From contig JAAOOA010000028.1 in NCBI GenBank assembly GCA_012861695.1, positions 13,680,173 to 13,744,172 of the forward strand: a stretch of 64,000 nucleotides of DNA, read 5' to 3'. Source of the DNA: Trematomus loennbergii. Taxonomy: Eukaryota > Chordata > Actinopteri > Perciformes > Nototheniidae. The number at the start of each line of letters is the position of its first letter. The first letter of the stretch is position 1. Of the stretch, positions 63,376 to 64,000 are shown piece by piece. The notes under the pieces were generated by a model. The model did not search any database. It was not told where the DNA came from and saw only the letters and a program-made list of their open reading frames with translations. The translations under genes were made by a program, and so were the position numbers.

Positions 63376-64000
63376 CCATGAGCCAGTGTCAGTGCAGTGT
63401 TATCTATCGTCTCTATGTACACAGGCCAAGCAATCCTTTATTAAACAACAGGCCTTGGGTCTGTTGTGCCTCGTGATGAAGCCTGAAGTTATGAAGACAT
63501 GCACCGCTGCACAGTGTTTTAATTATAATTCCAATACAAACCTATTAGCCTTCTGTGTATTTGTTAACCTAATAATACATTGTGTTAACGTTGTAGTGTG
63601 TGTTCAGCCAAACATAAGAAACGCGCACAGATCCACACACACACCCCCTCACACATCGATTGAGTCATCTCCTTCATCTTCCTTTCAACTTGTCCTGTGT
63701 GGGATTCTTGTAGTCAGTCCAAAGCCTCACTACGCTTTGAAATGGCTTTATATTTGATTTTCCTTTTTCTTTTTGTATGGCTCCTCCAGTAGCAATCATG
63801 AAAGACACATGACTTTTCCATCATGAGATATGGTTCTGCAGATGTTTTACAACCACATGTTTCCGTGTATATTAGAAAGGTATAGGCTACAAAGTGAAAC
63901 TACATAGTGTTACATCACCGGGGCGACGATAAGTCACACCAAAGACTTTTTAGTTTTTCTATACTTTGCCTACAAGGTGACTCGGTGTGTGACTGAAAAA

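Noticed and set aside
63155..63757. 200-codon plus-strand frame near the window end
   Set aside because: Includes translation of an 11-bp minisatellite; no domain, no conserved composition; in presumed clstn2 intron.

Overview
This is nuclear DNA from a ray-finned fish, almost certainly a spiny-rayed teleost. The evidence is AT-rich DNA with many spliced genes, GT-AG introns, very long (CA)n microsatellites and short non-autonomous DNA transposons of types common in teleosts. It is a compact gene-dense chromosome segment with seven protein-coding genes, six read completely and one only as its first exon. Everything was read by eye; family assignments rest on remembered vertebrate protein sequences, not on a search.

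Layout, left to right. 1-2260: intergenic, no recognised gene. 2260-15300, minus strand: ap2m1, the mu subunit of the AP-2 clathrin adaptor. 15690-29960, minus strand: dvl3, Dishevelled-3 of Wnt signalling. 30720-38480, minus strand: copb2, coatomer beta-prime. 39209-41035, minus strand: rbp2. 43388-46400, minus strand: rbp1; the two retinol-binding genes are a tandem pair with the same four-exon structure. 48012-56150, minus strand: nmnat3, an NAD biosynthesis enzyme. 58745-58817, plus strand: a signal-peptide exon that I assign to clstn2 (calsyntenin-2), followed by more than 5 kb of its first intron to the window end. The first six genes run head-to-tail on the minus strand; clstn2 is divergent from nmnat3.

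The order copb2-rbp2-rbp1-nmnat3-clstn2 is the order of human 3q23, and the ap2m1/dvl3 pair is that of human 3q27. Here the two blocks abut, with under 1 kb between the dvl3 5' end and the copb2 poly(A) signal. The genes are not an operon and have unrelated jobs: membrane traffic (ap2m1, copb2), Wnt signalling (dvl3), retinoid handling (rbp1, rbp2), NAD synthesis (nmnat3) and synaptic adhesion (clstn2).

The most notable items are: a 6-nt coding microexon in ap2m1; a CAGCAG tandem acceptor in the same gene; overlapping uORFs before its start codon; a solo LTR with a perfect 5-bp target duplication between rbp2 and rbp1; a hAT-type element in a copb2 intron that still carries half of a BED zinc finger; a TTAA-type MITE in ap2m1; a Trp at a near-invariant Gly position of rbp2; and ten length errors inside otherwise perfect exons of ap2m1, dvl3 and copb2, which look like assembly base-calling deletions rather than gene decay. 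I found no convincing wholly new biological system.
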